Source: Mesorhizobium loti
GTDB taxonomy: Bacteria > Pseudomonadota > Alphaproteobacteria > Rhizobiales > Rhizobiaceae
Length of the DNA: 64,000 nt
NCBI GenBank assembly: GCA_014189435.1
Contig: CP050293.1
Coordinates: 2,361,001-2,425,000, forward strand
Direction of reading: 5' to 3'
The notes beneath the pieces were generated by a model that saw only the letters and a list, made by a program, of their open reading frames with translations, searched no databases and was not told where the DNA came from. A program made the translations under genes and the position numbers. How positions within the stretch are numbered: position 1 is the stretch's first letter; the number at the start of each line of letters is the position of its first letter. Shown here in pieces: positions 37,545-45,993 of the stretch.

Positions 37545-37681
37545 GGTATTTCCCTATTGCTTGGTGACGCCGCGCGGGCCGGGCCGAAATTGCTATTTTT
37601 GCCTCGCTTCCGCCATGACTTTTTTAAGCTGGACCATCTTTCCCTGCGGCTTGCCATCAGCCGCGACGATCGGAGTACCTC

Positions 37682-38509
37682 ATGCGCGCTACGCGCCTTG
37701 CATTCCATGCCGTTCTGTTGTCGGGGGTCTTCTCGATAGGCCCAGCCTTTGCGGTGCCGGCGCTGCAAGCCCACCGCGCCGTCTACGACCTTACCCTCAA
37801 AAAGGCTTCCGATCAGTCCGGCATCACAGGCATATCCGGCCGCATGGTCTATGAGTTCAACGGCTCGGCCTGCGAAGGCTATACGGTGAAATTCCGCTTC
37901 GTCACCCAGATAGCCACTGCCGACAACACCAAGCTGACCGACCAGCAGACAACCACCTTCGAGGACGCCGAAGGTAAGACCTTCTCGTTCGTGACGAAGT
38001 CCTTCTCCGACCAGAACCTCGACAAGGAGGTCAAGGGCATCGCCACGAAAGAGACCAAGGGCCTGAAGGTCGATATCGACAAGCCCGAAAAGAACAGCCT
38101 GGAGCTGGCCGCGACCCAGTTCCCGACCCAGCATCTGGTTGAACTGATCGGCAAGGCCGAAAAGGGCGAGAATTTCTACGAAACCAGCCTGTTCGACGGT
38201 TCCGAAGACGCCAACAAGGTGATGACCACCACCGTCGTCGTCGGCAAGAAAACCGATGCCGACAAGGCCGACCCGGAGGCTCCGGCACTGGCGAAGCTCG
38301 CCGCCGACAAATACTGGCCGGTCGATATCGCCTATTTCGACGACACCGACAAGACTGGCGAAGAGGTGCCGGAATACCGGATCAGCTTCAAGCTGCATGA
38401 GAACGGCATCACCCGCGACCTCGTCATGGACTATGGCGATTTCTCGATGACCGGCAAGCTGGTCAACCTGACGCTGTTCGACCAGACGAAAGCCTGCCCG
38501 ACCAAATAG
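37682..38509 (+). CDS. eipB: EipB-like periplasmic protein (DUF1849)
   Basis: A 275-residue exported protein; signal peptide to about residue 24 (AFA). DUF1849 features include HRAVYDLTLKKA at the mature start, GRMVYEFNGSACEGY and a closing KACPTK. The two cysteines match the disulfide pair of Brucella EipB, a beta-spiral protein needed for cell-envelope integrity. The same role here is inferred from family. Transcribed alone; a 7-bp hairpin (38533-38549) follows the stop without a T-run. Confidence 0.85.
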   Translation: MRATRLAFHAVLLSGVFSIGPAFAVPALQAHRAVYDLTLKKASDQSGITGISGRMVYEFNGSACEGYTVKFRFVTQIATADNTKLTDQQTTTFEDAEGKTFSFVTKSFSDQNLDKEVKGIATKETKGLKVDIDKPEKNSLELAATQFPTQHLVELIGKAEKGENFYETSLFDGSEDANKVMTTTVVVGKKTDADKADPEAPALAKLAADKYWPVDIAYFDDTDKTGEEVPEYRISFKLHENGITRDLVMDYGDFSMTGKLVNLTLFDQTKACPTK

Positions 38510-38624
38510 GGCTTCATCCGGCCGGTCGATTAACCACGCACGGCGTGGTCGTGGGGAACGACTTGAACGCGCCGCAATCGTCTCTCAACCTCTCTCCCAG
38601 CGTCCAGGCGCAAGGGGGAGCAGC

Positions 38625-39923
38625 TTGAGCAAGATCGATGTCTTCGTGGCGCCGCGGCCCAACCCGGCACTGATCAGGGCGATGACATCCGTCAACCGGA
38701 TCGTCATGCTGCACGGCATCCCCGGATTTCGCGACCTGTTGCCGTTCAACCGCCTGGCCGGTCTGCGCGGCGTCGCCAATGTCCGTCACATCGACTTTCC
38801 CGACGCCGACCTCGAGCGGCTGAAGGCCAGTTGCGGGGCAGGGAAGGCGACCTTCATCACGCCCAACCATCCCGAGTTCTTCACCGACTGGATGATCGAC
38901 AAGGAGATCGTGTCGCAGGTCAGCCCGCTCACGGCCTCCTGGGCGACGAACGGTGTCGTCAACGGTCTCGGCCGGCTGATGCAGAAATTCTGGCTGGCCA
39001 ACAATCTGATCGCCCAGATCCCCGGCAACAGCGGGGCAGCCAAGGAACACTCCGTCGCCTGGGCGTTGAAAGGCCATGGCGTGCTGCTGCATCCCGAAGG
39101 CGGCGTCGGCTGGCATGCCAACATCGTTGCGCCGTTGCTGCCGGGTGCCGTCGAGATGGGGCTCGAGGCCCTCAAGCGCGGTCGGGCCACGGATCCCGAT
39201 TTCAAGGTCTGGATCGCGCCGGTCGTCTGGAAGCTTGCCTTCACCAGGAATGTCGAAGCGGCGCTGGCGAAGGAATGCGCCTATGTCGAGAAAAACCTCA
39301 AAATAGAACGCCAGGCGACCGACACGCTGCCGCAGCGCATCCACCATATCTATTCGGCGCTGCTGAGCCGCGACGAAGCCGCATGGGGCATGCCGTCTGA
39401 CGCAGGCTTGACCTATGCCGAGCGCCAGAGGGCGTTGGTCAGCGAACTTGCCCGCCGGCTCGGCGAGAGCATTTCAGCCGACGCTGCAGGCGCCGACACC
39501 GCCGAGCTTCTGCGGCGGGCGCGTCGCTGGCAGCGCGAAAACACCGGCGATGCGGAAGGGCAAAAGCAGGTCCGCACGCTCACTGATGCGGTCCAGAGGC
39601 TGCAACGCGTTGGGCCCTGGGCCTCGGTCAACCCGCGCATCACCCAGGAGGAGATCGCCGAACATCTGAAGCGTATCCGCAACGACTATTGCCGGGGCGG
39701 ACTGCGCGACACGATGAACCGGTTCATTCCGCAGCCGGCCGGGCCGCGTTGCGCCTATATCCGGGTGCCGGAGGCGCTGGGCCTGCATGAATATGCCGGC
39801 TCGATCGAGGACGCGGTTGCCGAGCTGCACCGTCGCATGCAGGAAGCCATCACCAGCACGGTGGCTGAGATCGAGGCCGGCCGCGGCTTCATTTTCTATC
39901 CGAATCCCTTCTATCATCGCTAG
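38625..39923 (+). CDS. PlsC-like acyltransferase domain protein
   Basis: A 432-residue protein with a glycerophosphate acyltransferase-like N-terminal half: TPNHPEFFTDW (about 79-89) resembles the catalytic NHxxxxD motif but with five residues between His82 and Asp88, and LLHPEGGVGWH (about 153-163) resembles the PEGT motif. The C-terminal half is helical and unrecognised. There are no membrane segments. Start is TTG at 38625 with AGGGGGAG just before it. Acyl transfer is plausible but unproven. Confidence 0.6.
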   Translation: MSKIDVFVAPRPNPALIRAMTSVNRIVMLHGIPGFRDLLPFNRLAGLRGVANVRHIDFPDADLERLKASCGAGKATFITPNHPEFFTDWMIDKEIVSQVSPLTASWATNGVVNGLGRLMQKFWLANNLIAQIPGNSGAAKEHSVAWALKGHGVLLHPEGGVGWHANIVAPLLPGAVEMGLEALKRGRATDPDFKVWIAPVVWKLAFTRNVEAALAKECAYVEKNLKIERQATDTLPQRIHHIYSALLSRDEAAWGMPSDAGLTYAERQRALVSELARRLGESISADAAGADTAELLRRARRWQRENTGDAEGQKQVRTLTDAVQRLQRVGPWASVNPRITQEEIAEHLKRIRNDYCRGGLRDTMNRFIPQPAGPRCAYIRVPEALGLHEYAGSIEDAVAELHRRMQEAITSTVAEIEAGRGFIFYPNPFYHR

Positions 39924-39966
39924 ACGAGTGCCGATCGGCACAAGATGAAGGAATGCGGCAAGCCTC

Positions 39967-40245
39967 ATGGCGGTCTATGTCGACGCGGCAATCTGGAAAT
40001 GGGTTGGTCATCGCTGGTGCCATTTGATGGCTGACGACACCGACGAGTTGCATCGCTTTGCCGCTCAGCTTGGCGTCAAGCGCTCATCCTATCAGGGGCC
40101 GCCCAAGACATCGGCGCCGCATTATGACATAACCGGCTTCGAGCGCGACCGCGCGGTGCGGCTCGGCGCCATCGAATGCAGCCGCGAGGAGATCGTTGCG
40201 ATCTTCCGGCGGGTGAGGGTGCCCAAGGGAAAGGTCCGTTCATGA
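39967..40245 (+). CDS. DUF4031 domain protein
   Basis: A 92-residue protein with the DUF4031 pattern: MAVYVDAAIWKWVGHRWCHLMADD at the N-terminus in two adjoining parts, ELHRFAAQLGVKRSSYQ, and PHYDITGFERDRAVRLGAIE. Function unknown; the His/Asp content suggests a small metal- or nucleotide-binding enzyme. Its stop overlaps the start of the LysE-type gene (ATGA). Confidence 0.85.
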   Translation: MAVYVDAAIWKWVGHRWCHLMADDTDELHRFAAQLGVKRSSYQGPPKTSAPHYDITGFERDRAVRLGAIECSREEIVAIFRRVRVPKGKVRS

Positions 40246-40853
40246 CGCTGACGGCATTTCTGGCTTATTGCGCGGCGATTACACTTGCCGCTGCGACGCC
40301 TGGACCAGCAATGTTCGCCGTCATCACCAACGGCGTGTCGCGCGGGTTCCTTCGCGCGTTCATGGCCGGAGTCGGTGTTGCCGCCGGCGATGCCGTGCTG
40401 GTCACACTGGCATTGCTCGGACTGGTGGCGCTGGCCCAGACCTTCGAATGGATTTTTCTGCTGCTGAAATACGCGGGCGCTGCCTATCTGGTCTTCCTCG
40501 GCATCAGGATGTGGCGCGCTGCCGCTACGCAATCGAATGAGCCGCAGGCGGCGCAGGCAAGATTGTCGCGGTCGTTCTTCCTCGGCGCGTCCATCGCGCT
40601 TGGCAATCCGAAGGCGATCCTTTTCCATGCATCGATCATGCCGCTGATCCTGAACCTCGACACCATGACCCTCGCCGATGGCCTGCTGGTGGTTGCTGTC
40701 GTGATCAGCGTCAACATCCTCACCATGGGTCTCTATGCCGCTCTCGCGGGCCGGGCTTCGGGCTGGTTCCGGACACCGAGGCGCATGCGGCTGATGAACC
40801 GATTCGCCGGCAGCGCCATGATCGGCACCGGAGCGCTGATTGCCGCACGCTGA
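40242..40853 (+). CDS. LysE/RhtB family amino-acid exporter
   Basis: A 203-residue inner-membrane protein with six predicted helices. Family motifs are ITLAAATPGPAMFAV (about 13-27) and YAGAAYLVFLGIRMWRAA (about 79-96), then FFLGASIALGNPKAILFHASIMP (about 116-138). Exports amino acids or similar metabolites with proton exchange; substrate unknown. Coupled to the DUF4031 gene by a four-base overlap. Confidence 0.88.
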   Translation: MTLTAFLAYCAAITLAAATPGPAMFAVITNGVSRGFLRAFMAGVGVAAGDAVLVTLALLGLVALAQTFEWIFLLLKYAGAAYLVFLGIRMWRAAATQSNEPQAAQARLSRSFFLGASIALGNPKAILFHASIMPLILNLDTMTLADGLLVVAVVISVNILTMGLYAALAGRASGWFRTPRRMRLMNRFAGSAMIGTGALIAAR

Positions 40854-40873
40854 GCGGTGAAGCGCCACACGGC

Positions 40874-40902
40874 TTGCGTTTGTCGCGCATCCCCTCTATA
40901 TG
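40874..40902 (+). promoter_or_regulatory. Promoter of rpsB-tsf
   Basis: TTGCGT (40874-40879), 17-base spacer, TATATG (40897-40902). Transcription would start near 40909, leaving a leader of about 120 bases before rpsB. Confidence 0.5.
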
Positions 40903-41029
40903 CGCGCTCATTCCACACACGGACTTTGGTGTCTGCCCGGGAGAAATCCGGCTGAAACCTCCGGTGGCGTTCGAGGACAAAGTCCAAAAATGCCTGTGTC
41001 CGTGGAGGCTAACCGGAAAGGAACTTTGA
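40903..41029 (+). promoter_or_regulatory. Structured 5' leader of rpsB
   Basis: GGACTTTG (40921-40928) can pair perfectly with CAAAGTCC (40978-40985), enclosing a 49-base region with further CCGG-containing inner helices, followed by a purine-rich binding region ending GGAAAGGAAC before the ATG. The arrangement is typical of ribosomal-protein leaders where the product (S2) represses its own message. Autoregulation is inferred. Confidence 0.45.
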
Positions 41030-41818
41030 ATGGCACTGCCTGATTTCAGCATGCGCCAGCTTTTGGAAGCTGGCATTCACTTCGGCCACCAGACCCATCG
41101 CTGGAACCCGAAGATGGCGCCTTACATTTATGGCGCCCGCAACAACATCCACATCATCGACCTGTCGCAGACGGTGCCTTTGCTGCACCAGGCGCTGAAG
41201 CAGGTTTCCGACACCGTCGCCAAGGGCGGCCGCGTGCTGTTCGTCGGCACCAAGCGCCAGGCGTCCGACATCGTCGCCGATGCGGCACAGCGTTCGGCCC
41301 AGTACTATGTCAACTCGCGTTGGCTCGGCGGCATGCTGACCAACTGGAAGACGATCTCCAACTCGATCCAGCGCCTGCGCAAGCTCGACGAGATGCTGGC
41401 CGGCGAGGCCCAGGGCCTGACCAAGAAGGAGCGTCTCAACCTCGACCGCGAGCGCGAGAAGCTTGACAAGGCGCTGGGCGGCATCAAAGACATGGGCTCG
41501 ACGCCCGACCTGATGTTCGTCATCGACACCAACAAGGAAGCGATCGCCATCCTCGAGGCCAAGCGTCTCGGCATCCCGGTCGTCGCCATCATCGATCCGA
41601 ACTGCGATCCGGACAAGATCGACTTCCCGATCCCCGGCAATGACGACGCGGCCCGCGCCATCCAGCTCTATTGCGACCTGATCGCCAAGGCTGCGATCGA
41701 CGGCATCGCTCGCCAGCAGGGCGCGCTCGGCGTCGACATCGGCGCTTCGGTCGAAGCTCCGATCGAGCCGGCGCTCGAACCGGCTCCGGCCCCGGCGTCG
41801 GAAGCCCCCGAAGCTTGA
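41030..41818 (+). CDS. rpsB: 30S ribosomal protein S2
   Basis: Component of the small ribosomal subunit, 262 residues. Family segments: [20 protein letters not shown] at the start, [27 protein letters not shown] (about 91-105), [12 protein letters not shown] and the closing [13 protein letters not shown]. An Ala/Pro/Glu-rich tail after about residue 235 is longer than in E. coli. Preceded by AAAGGAAC. First gene of rpsB-tsf. Confidence 0.98.
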   Translation: MALPDFSMRQLLEAGIHFGHQTHRWNPKMAPYIYGARNNIHIIDLSQTVPLLHQALKQVSDTVAKGGRVLFVGTKRQASDIVADAAQRSAQYYVNSRWLGGMLTNWKTISNSIQRLRKLDEMLAGEAQGLTKKERLNLDREREKLDKALGGIKDMGSTPDLMFVIDTNKEAIAILEAKRLGIPVVAIIDPNCDPDKIDFPIPGNDDAARAIQLYCDLIAKAAIDGIARQQGALGVDIGASVEAPIEPALEPAPAPASEAPEA

Positions 41819-41823
41819 TAATC

Positions 41824-41843
41824 GAAGGCCGGTTGCGGCCTTC
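41824..41843 (+). terminator. Hairpin after rpsB
   Basis: GAAGGCCG (41824-41831) pairs perfectly with CGGCCTTC (41836-41843) around GTTG, followed by ATCTTTCTCATATTTT. A likely partial terminator in the rpsB-tsf spacer. Confidence 0.6.
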
Positions 41844-41872
41844 ATCTTTCTCATATTTTGGCACGCTAAACA

Positions 41873-41901
41873 GACGCACCATCGAACATCGATGGTGCGT
41901 C
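41873..41901 (+). promoter_or_regulatory. Perfect hairpin before tsf
   Basis: GACGCACCATCGA (41873-41885) and TCGATGGTGCGTC (41889-41901) are perfect complements over 13 bases with a 3-base loop; no T-run follows. It lies 26 bases before the tsf ATG. Either an mRNA-stability element or a regulator binding palindrome. Confidence 0.55.
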
Positions 41902-41927
41902 GGTGCATTTAAACCAAAGAGGCGACA

Positions 41928-42848
41928 ATGAGCATTTCGGCTGCACAGGTCAAAGAACTCCGCGACTTGACCGGCGCGGGCATGATGGATTGCAAAGCCG
42001 CGTTGACCGAGACCAACGGCAACATGGAAGAGGCTGTCGACTGGCTGCGCAAGAAGGGTATTTCCAAGGCCGACAAGAAGGCTGGACGTACCGCGGCTGA
42101 AGGTCTGATTGGCGTCGACAATGGCGTGCGCGAGGCTGCCGTCGTCGAGGTCAACTCCGAGACCGACTTCGTTGCCCGCAATGCCGCGTTTCAGGAAATC
42201 GTCGCCAATGTTGCCAAGGTCGCTCTGGCCTATGGCACGACCGAGGCTGTGGCCGCCGCAAAGTATCCGGGTTCGGACAAGTCGGTCACCGACACCATCA
42301 AGGACGCCGTTGGCACCATCGGTGAGAACCTGGGCTTCCGCCGTTCGGCCAAGCTGACCGTTCCGCACGGTGCGGTCGCTACCTACGTCCACAATGCGGT
42401 TGCCGATGGTCTCGGCAAGCTCGGCGTGCTGGTGGCGATCGAGACCACGGGCAACGAGCATGCGGCCAATGCCTTTGCTCGTCAGGTCGCCATGCATGTC
42501 GCGGCCACCAATCCGATGGCGCTGACCGCAGAGCAGATCGATCCGGCAGCGGTCGAGCGCGAGAAGGCGATCTTCTCCGATCAGGCGCGCCAGTCCGGCA
42601 AGCCGGAAGCCATCATCGAGAAGATGGTCGAAGGCCGTCTGCGCAAGTTCTACGAGGAAGTCGTGCTCCTGAAGCAGGCCTTCGTGCTCAATCCCGACAT
42701 CACCGTCGAGAAGGCGCTGAAGGATGCCGAGAAGGACATCGGCGCGCCCGCCAAGATCACCGCCTACCTGCGCTTTGCGCTGGGCGAGGGCATCGAGAAG
42801 GAAGAGACCGATTTCGCCGCGGAAGTCGCGGCCGCGGTCAAGAAGTAA
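41928..42848 (+). CDS. tsf: Elongation factor Ts
   Basis: Guanine-nucleotide exchange factor for EF-Tu. The 306-residue protein has the UBA-like start [21 protein letters not shown] (about 7-27), the TDFVARN signature (about 80-86), and the dimerisation domains with [11 protein letters not shown] and HVAATNP. GAGGCGAC precedes the ATG. Follows rpsB by 109 bases that hold two hairpins; ends at a short hairpin overlapping its stop and a strong terminator beyond. Confidence 0.98.
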   Translation: MSISAAQVKELRDLTGAGMMDCKAALTETNGNMEEAVDWLRKKGISKADKKAGRTAAEGLIGVDNGVREAAVVEVNSETDFVARNAAFQEIVANVAKVALAYGTTEAVAAAKYPGSDKSVTDTIKDAVGTIGENLGFRRSAKLTVPHGAVATYVHNAVADGLGKLGVLVAIETTGNEHAANAFARQVAMHVAATNPMALTAEQIDPAAVEREKAIFSDQARQSGKPEAIIEKMVEGRLRKFYEEVVLLKQAFVLNPDITVEKALKDAEKDIGAPAKITAYLRFALGEGIEKEETDFAAEVAAAVKK

Positions 42849-42916
42849 GCTGCCAAGCAGCTTTTCGGCTCAGGCAACTCGGCCGGGCGCTCGCAAGAGC
42901 GTCCGGCCGATTTCTT
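42847..42916 (+). terminator. Tandem terminators of tsf, the second inside lysR
   Basis: First hairpin: AAGCTGC (42847-42853) with GCAGCTT (42857-42863) then TTTT, overlapping the tsf stop. Second: TCGGCCGGGCGCTC (42879-42892) with GAGCGTCCGGCCGA (42897-42910), 14 pairs with one G-T, loop GCAA, then TTTCTT. The second lies wholly in the last codons of the convergent lysR gene. Confidence 0.8.
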
Positions 42917-43796
42917 GTGCGGTGTCGACAAAGGCGCGCAGCTTCGGCGCCATCGCCGCCCGGCGCGGAAAGTAGAGAAACAGGCCTGGTTCCTCGATTG
43001 CAGACTGCGGCAGCACCTGGACAAGCCGGCCGGCGGCCAGGTCGGCGCGCACCAGTGGCTCGAACACATAGGCCAGTCCCATCCCAGACAGCGCCAGGTC
43101 GATCGCTGCAAGGGAATCGGTAACGACGGCGGTGCCGCGCGTTTCCACGGCCACGTCCTTGCCGTTCTCCGTCAAATCCCAACGATAGATCGCGCCGGAT
43201 CGGACCAGCCGGTAGCCGATGCAATTGTGGGCAGCGAGATCGGCCAGGCTGTGCGGGCGACCGCGCCGGCCGACATAGGCTGGCGAAGCGACGATGACCA
43301 CCTGGAAGGGCGGCGTCATCCGGATCGCGATCATATCCTGCGCGATCATTTCGCCGAGCCTGATGCCGGCGTCAAAGCCTTCGCCGACGATATCGACCAA
43401 CCCTTCATTGGCAAAGATTTCCACCGTCACATCCGGATAGCGCTCCGCCATGGCTGTCACCACCGGCGTCACCGCCATCGGCACGGCGATATGCGAAACG
43501 TTGATTCTGAGCAGTCCAGCCGGGCGACCCTTGATGCCGCGGATGCGCTCCATCCGCTCCGCGATATCCTGCAGCGCGGGCTCCACCGTTGCGACAAGCG
43601 CCTGGCCGGCCTCGGTCAGCGATACGCTGCGTGTCGTGCGCGCAAAAAGCGGATGGCCGATGCGCTCTTCCACCAGCCTGACTGCATGGCTGACCGCCGA
43701 AGGGCTCATGCCGAGTTCGGCGGCGGCAAGCGCAAAGCCGCCGCGCCGGGCCACGGCGACAATGACGGGAAGGTGGCTGAGCAGATCGCGATCCAT
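42870..43796 (-). CDS. LysR family transcriptional regulator
   Basis: A 308-residue regulator: winged helix-turn-helix at about 4-62 (GFALAAAELGMSPSAVSHAVRLVEERIGHPLF in two overlapping parts), then a periplasmic-binding-fold effector domain (about 90-290) with RINVSHIAVP. Divergent from the aldo/keto reductase gene, its probable target; a T-N11-A palindrome lies in the shared region. Its final codons (GRTLLRAPGRVA) coincide with the tsf terminator hairpin on the other strand. Confidence 0.92.
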   Translation of the reverse strand: MDRDLLSHLPVIVAVARRGGFALAAAELGMSPSAVSHAVRLVEERIGHPLFARTTRSVSLTEAGQALVATVEPALQDIAERMERIRGIKGRPAGLLRINVSHIAVPMAVTPVVTAMAERYPDVTVEIFANEGLVDIVGEGFDAGIRLGEMIAQDMIAIRMTPPFQVVIVASPAYVGRRGRPHSLADLAAHNCIGYRLVRSGAIYRWDLTENGKDVAVETRGTAVVTDSLAAIDLALSGMGLAYVFEPLVRADLAAGRLVQVLPQSAIEEPGLFLYFPRRAAMAPKLRAFVDTAQEIGRTLLRAPGRVA

Positions 43797-43824
43797 TCAT
43801 GCATGATATCGCATAGTCTGTGCG

Positions 43825-43841
43825 GATAATGCAACATTATC
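43825..43841. promoter_or_regulatory. Probable LysR-type binding site
   Basis: GATAATG-CAA-CATTATC, a perfect palindrome with 7-base arms, contains the T-N11-A core (T43827, A43839) of LysR sites. It lies 28 bases upstream of lysR and 68 bases upstream of the aldo/keto reductase gene. Confidence 0.6.
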
Positions 43842-43909
43842 AAACGAAGTGAGCTGGAGCATCTATCGCTGCATCGACGCCGTTTGGCGAAGCAGCAAGG
43901 AGACGTTCC

Positions 43910-45016
43910 ATGACCATGTCCTATTACACCCTTGGAAGCAGCGGGCTGCGTGTCACCCGGCTTGCACTTGGCACCATGACCTTCGGCACCGAATGGGGCT
44001 GGGGCGCCGACAAGGAGACGGCGCGCGCGCTGGTCGATGCCTATGTCGAGGCTGGCGGCAATTTCTTCGACACGGCCGACGCCTATACCGGCGGCACCTC
44101 CGAGACCTGGCTTGGCGAGTTCATCGCCGAACGCGGCCTGCGCGACAGAGCGGTGATCAGCACCAAGTTCAGCATGAATCTGGAGCAGGGCAATCCGAAT
44201 GCCGGCGGCAACGGCCGCAAGAACATCATCCGCGCCGTCGAAAGCTCGCTGAAACGGCTCGGCACCGATTATATCGACCTCTATATCCTGCATGCCTGGG
44301 ACAGGCTGACATCACCGGAAGAGGTGATGCGGACGCTGGATGATCTGGTGCGCGCCGGAAAGATCCGCCATGTCGGCCTCTCCGACGTCCCCGCCTGGTA
44401 CGCAAGCCGGGCTCAGTCCGTCGCCGAACACCGCGGCTATGAGCCGGTTTCGGCGCTGCAGCTCGAATATTCGCTGGCCGAGCGCAACATCGAGCATGAA
44501 TTCGTGCCGTTCGGCACGCGCTATGGCGCCGGCATCATGGTCTGGAGCCCGCTGGCAAGCGGTCTGCTGAGCGGCAAATATCGTTCAGATACAATCGACA
44601 AGGCGGGCGGGCGACTGGAGACGATGCGCGGTTCGACCAATCCCGGTTTCCAGAAGTTCACCGACCGCAACTGGGCAATCGTTGCCGAACTGGAAAAGAT
44701 TGCCGACGAGCTTGGCCGCGGCATGGCCCAGATCGCCTTGAACTGGGCCGCGACACGGCCCGGTGTCGCTTCGGTGATCATCGGAGCAACGAAGCTCGAC
44801 CAGCTCAAGGACAATCTCGACGCGCTCGATTTCGAGATTCCCAGGGAACTTCTGGCAAGGCTCGACGCTGTCAGCCAACCGGTCACGCCGTTCCCATACT
44901 CGTTCTTCGGCCCGGAAATCCAGGGCGGCCTCACCGGCGGCCAGGCGGTCGGCGACAAGCCGGCGGGCTACTTCCCGGACCTGCTCATGGAAGGTGCATT
45001 CGCCGGCGTGAGTTGA
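43910..45016 (+). CDS. Aldo/keto reductase
   Basis: NADPH-dependent oxidoreductase of 368 residues with an (alpha/beta)8 barrel. Visible: LGTMTFGTEWGWG, the catalytic Asp and Tyr in NFFDTADAYTGGTSE (about 49-63), Lys in VISTKFSMN (about 81-89), and the cofactor region VIIGATKLDQLKDNL (about 284-298). Close to the YajO/YhdN branch. AAGGAG precedes the ATG; a second ATG at 43916 is possible. Divergent from lysR, which probably controls it. Substrate unknown. Confidence 0.88.
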   Translation: MTMSYYTLGSSGLRVTRLALGTMTFGTEWGWGADKETARALVDAYVEAGGNFFDTADAYTGGTSETWLGEFIAERGLRDRAVISTKFSMNLEQGNPNAGGNGRKNIIRAVESSLKRLGTDYIDLYILHAWDRLTSPEEVMRTLDDLVRAGKIRHVGLSDVPAWYASRAQSVAEHRGYEPVSALQLEYSLAERNIEHEFVPFGTRYGAGIMVWSPLASGLLSGKYRSDTIDKAGGRLETMRGSTNPGFQKFTDRNWAIVAELEKIADELGRGMAQIALNWAATRPGVASVIIGATKLDQLKDNLDALDFEIPRELLARLDAVSQPVTPFPYSFFGPEIQGGLTGGQAVGDKPAGYFPDLLMEGAFAGVS

Positions 45017-45168
45017 CAAAAGGCGAGAGAATTCCGGGTCGGCCGCCGCGTGACATCGCGGCGCCCTTCGTGTATCGGAACACGGCATCGCGCCATTGTT
45101 TCGGAGCGGCGCCTGCGCGAGGGTGGTAGCCACCCGGAACGCGCCACATGCAAAATGAAGAGGCCCAG

Positions 45169-45963
45169 ATGACGGTGAAGCCCCTCTACCGACGTGTCTT
45201 GTTGAAAGCGTCGGGCGAAGCGTTGATGGGCGAACAGCATTTCGGCATCGACGTTTCGGTGGTCGATCGCATCGCCAGCGATATTGCCGAGGCGCGCGCA
45301 CTGGGCATCGAGGTTGGCGTCGTCATCGGCGGCGGCAACATCTTTCGCGGCGTGGCCGTTGCCTCCAAAGGCGGCGACCGTGTCACCGGCGACCACATGG
45401 GCATGCTTGCCACGGTCATCAATTCGCTGGCGCTGCGCACGTCATTGAACAAGATCGGTGTCGACGCGGTGGTGCTTTCGGCGATCGCCATGCCCGAACT
45501 TTGCGAGAGCTTTTCGCAGCGCCAGGCGACCGCCTACATGAACCAGGGCAAGGTGGTGATCTTTGCCGGCGGCACCGGCAATCCGTTCTTCACCACTGAT
45601 TCGGCCGCCGCGCTTCGCGCGGCTGAAATCGGCGCCGATGCGCTGTTCAAGGGCACTCAGGTCGACGGCGTCTACTCGGCGGATCCGAAGAAGGACCCGA
45701 ATGCGACACGTTTCGAGCGCATCAGCCATGGTGAAGTCATAAAACGCGGCCTTTCCATCATGGATACGGCAGCAATTGCACTTGCGCGCGAAAACAACAT
45801 TCCGATAATCGTCTATTCGATCCACGAAAAAGGTGGTTTCGGCGATATTCTAAGGGGGCGGCGGCCGCTGCACGGTCGTCGCGGACGATTGATCGGGGGC
45901 CTGAACCCCGAAGGGGAAGCCGGTTTTCGACAATCAGATTCGAACACGGCCCCGAAGCAGTGA
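45169..45963 (+). CDS. pyrH: UMP kinase with frameshifted C-terminus
   Basis: Phosphorylates UMP to UDP. Amino-acid-kinase motifs are intact: RRVLLKASGEALMG (about 7-20), VVIGGGNIFRG (about 51-61), GTGNPFFTTDSAAALRA (about 137-153), and DGVYSADPKKDP. From ILRG onward (about residue 228) the reading frame gives an unfamiliar tail of about 36 residues, total 264. Shifting by one base at the G run 45854-45858 yields GGRCTVVADD and a stop at 45890-45892, i.e. 240 residues, the standard length. A one-base insertion, real or a sequencing error, is likely. First of pyrH-frr-uppS-cdsA. Confidence 0.93.
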   Translation: MTVKPLYRRVLLKASGEALMGEQHFGIDVSVVDRIASDIAEARALGIEVGVVIGGGNIFRGVAVASKGGDRVTGDHMGMLATVINSLALRTSLNKIGVDAVVLSAIAMPELCESFSQRQATAYMNQGKVVIFAGGTGNPFFTTDSAAALRAAEIGADALFKGTQVDGVYSADPKKDPNATRFERISHGEVIKRGLSIMDTAAIALARENNIPIIVYSIHEKGGFGDILRGRRPLHGRRGRLIGGLNPEGEAGFRQSDSNTAPKQ

Positions 45964-45993
45964 ACCCGCGTTAGACGGGTCGAGGAGATAAAG

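Noticed and set aside
45044..45063. Terminator after the aldo/keto reductase gene
   Set aside because: A 7-bp GC stem is present but no T-run follows on the plus strand.
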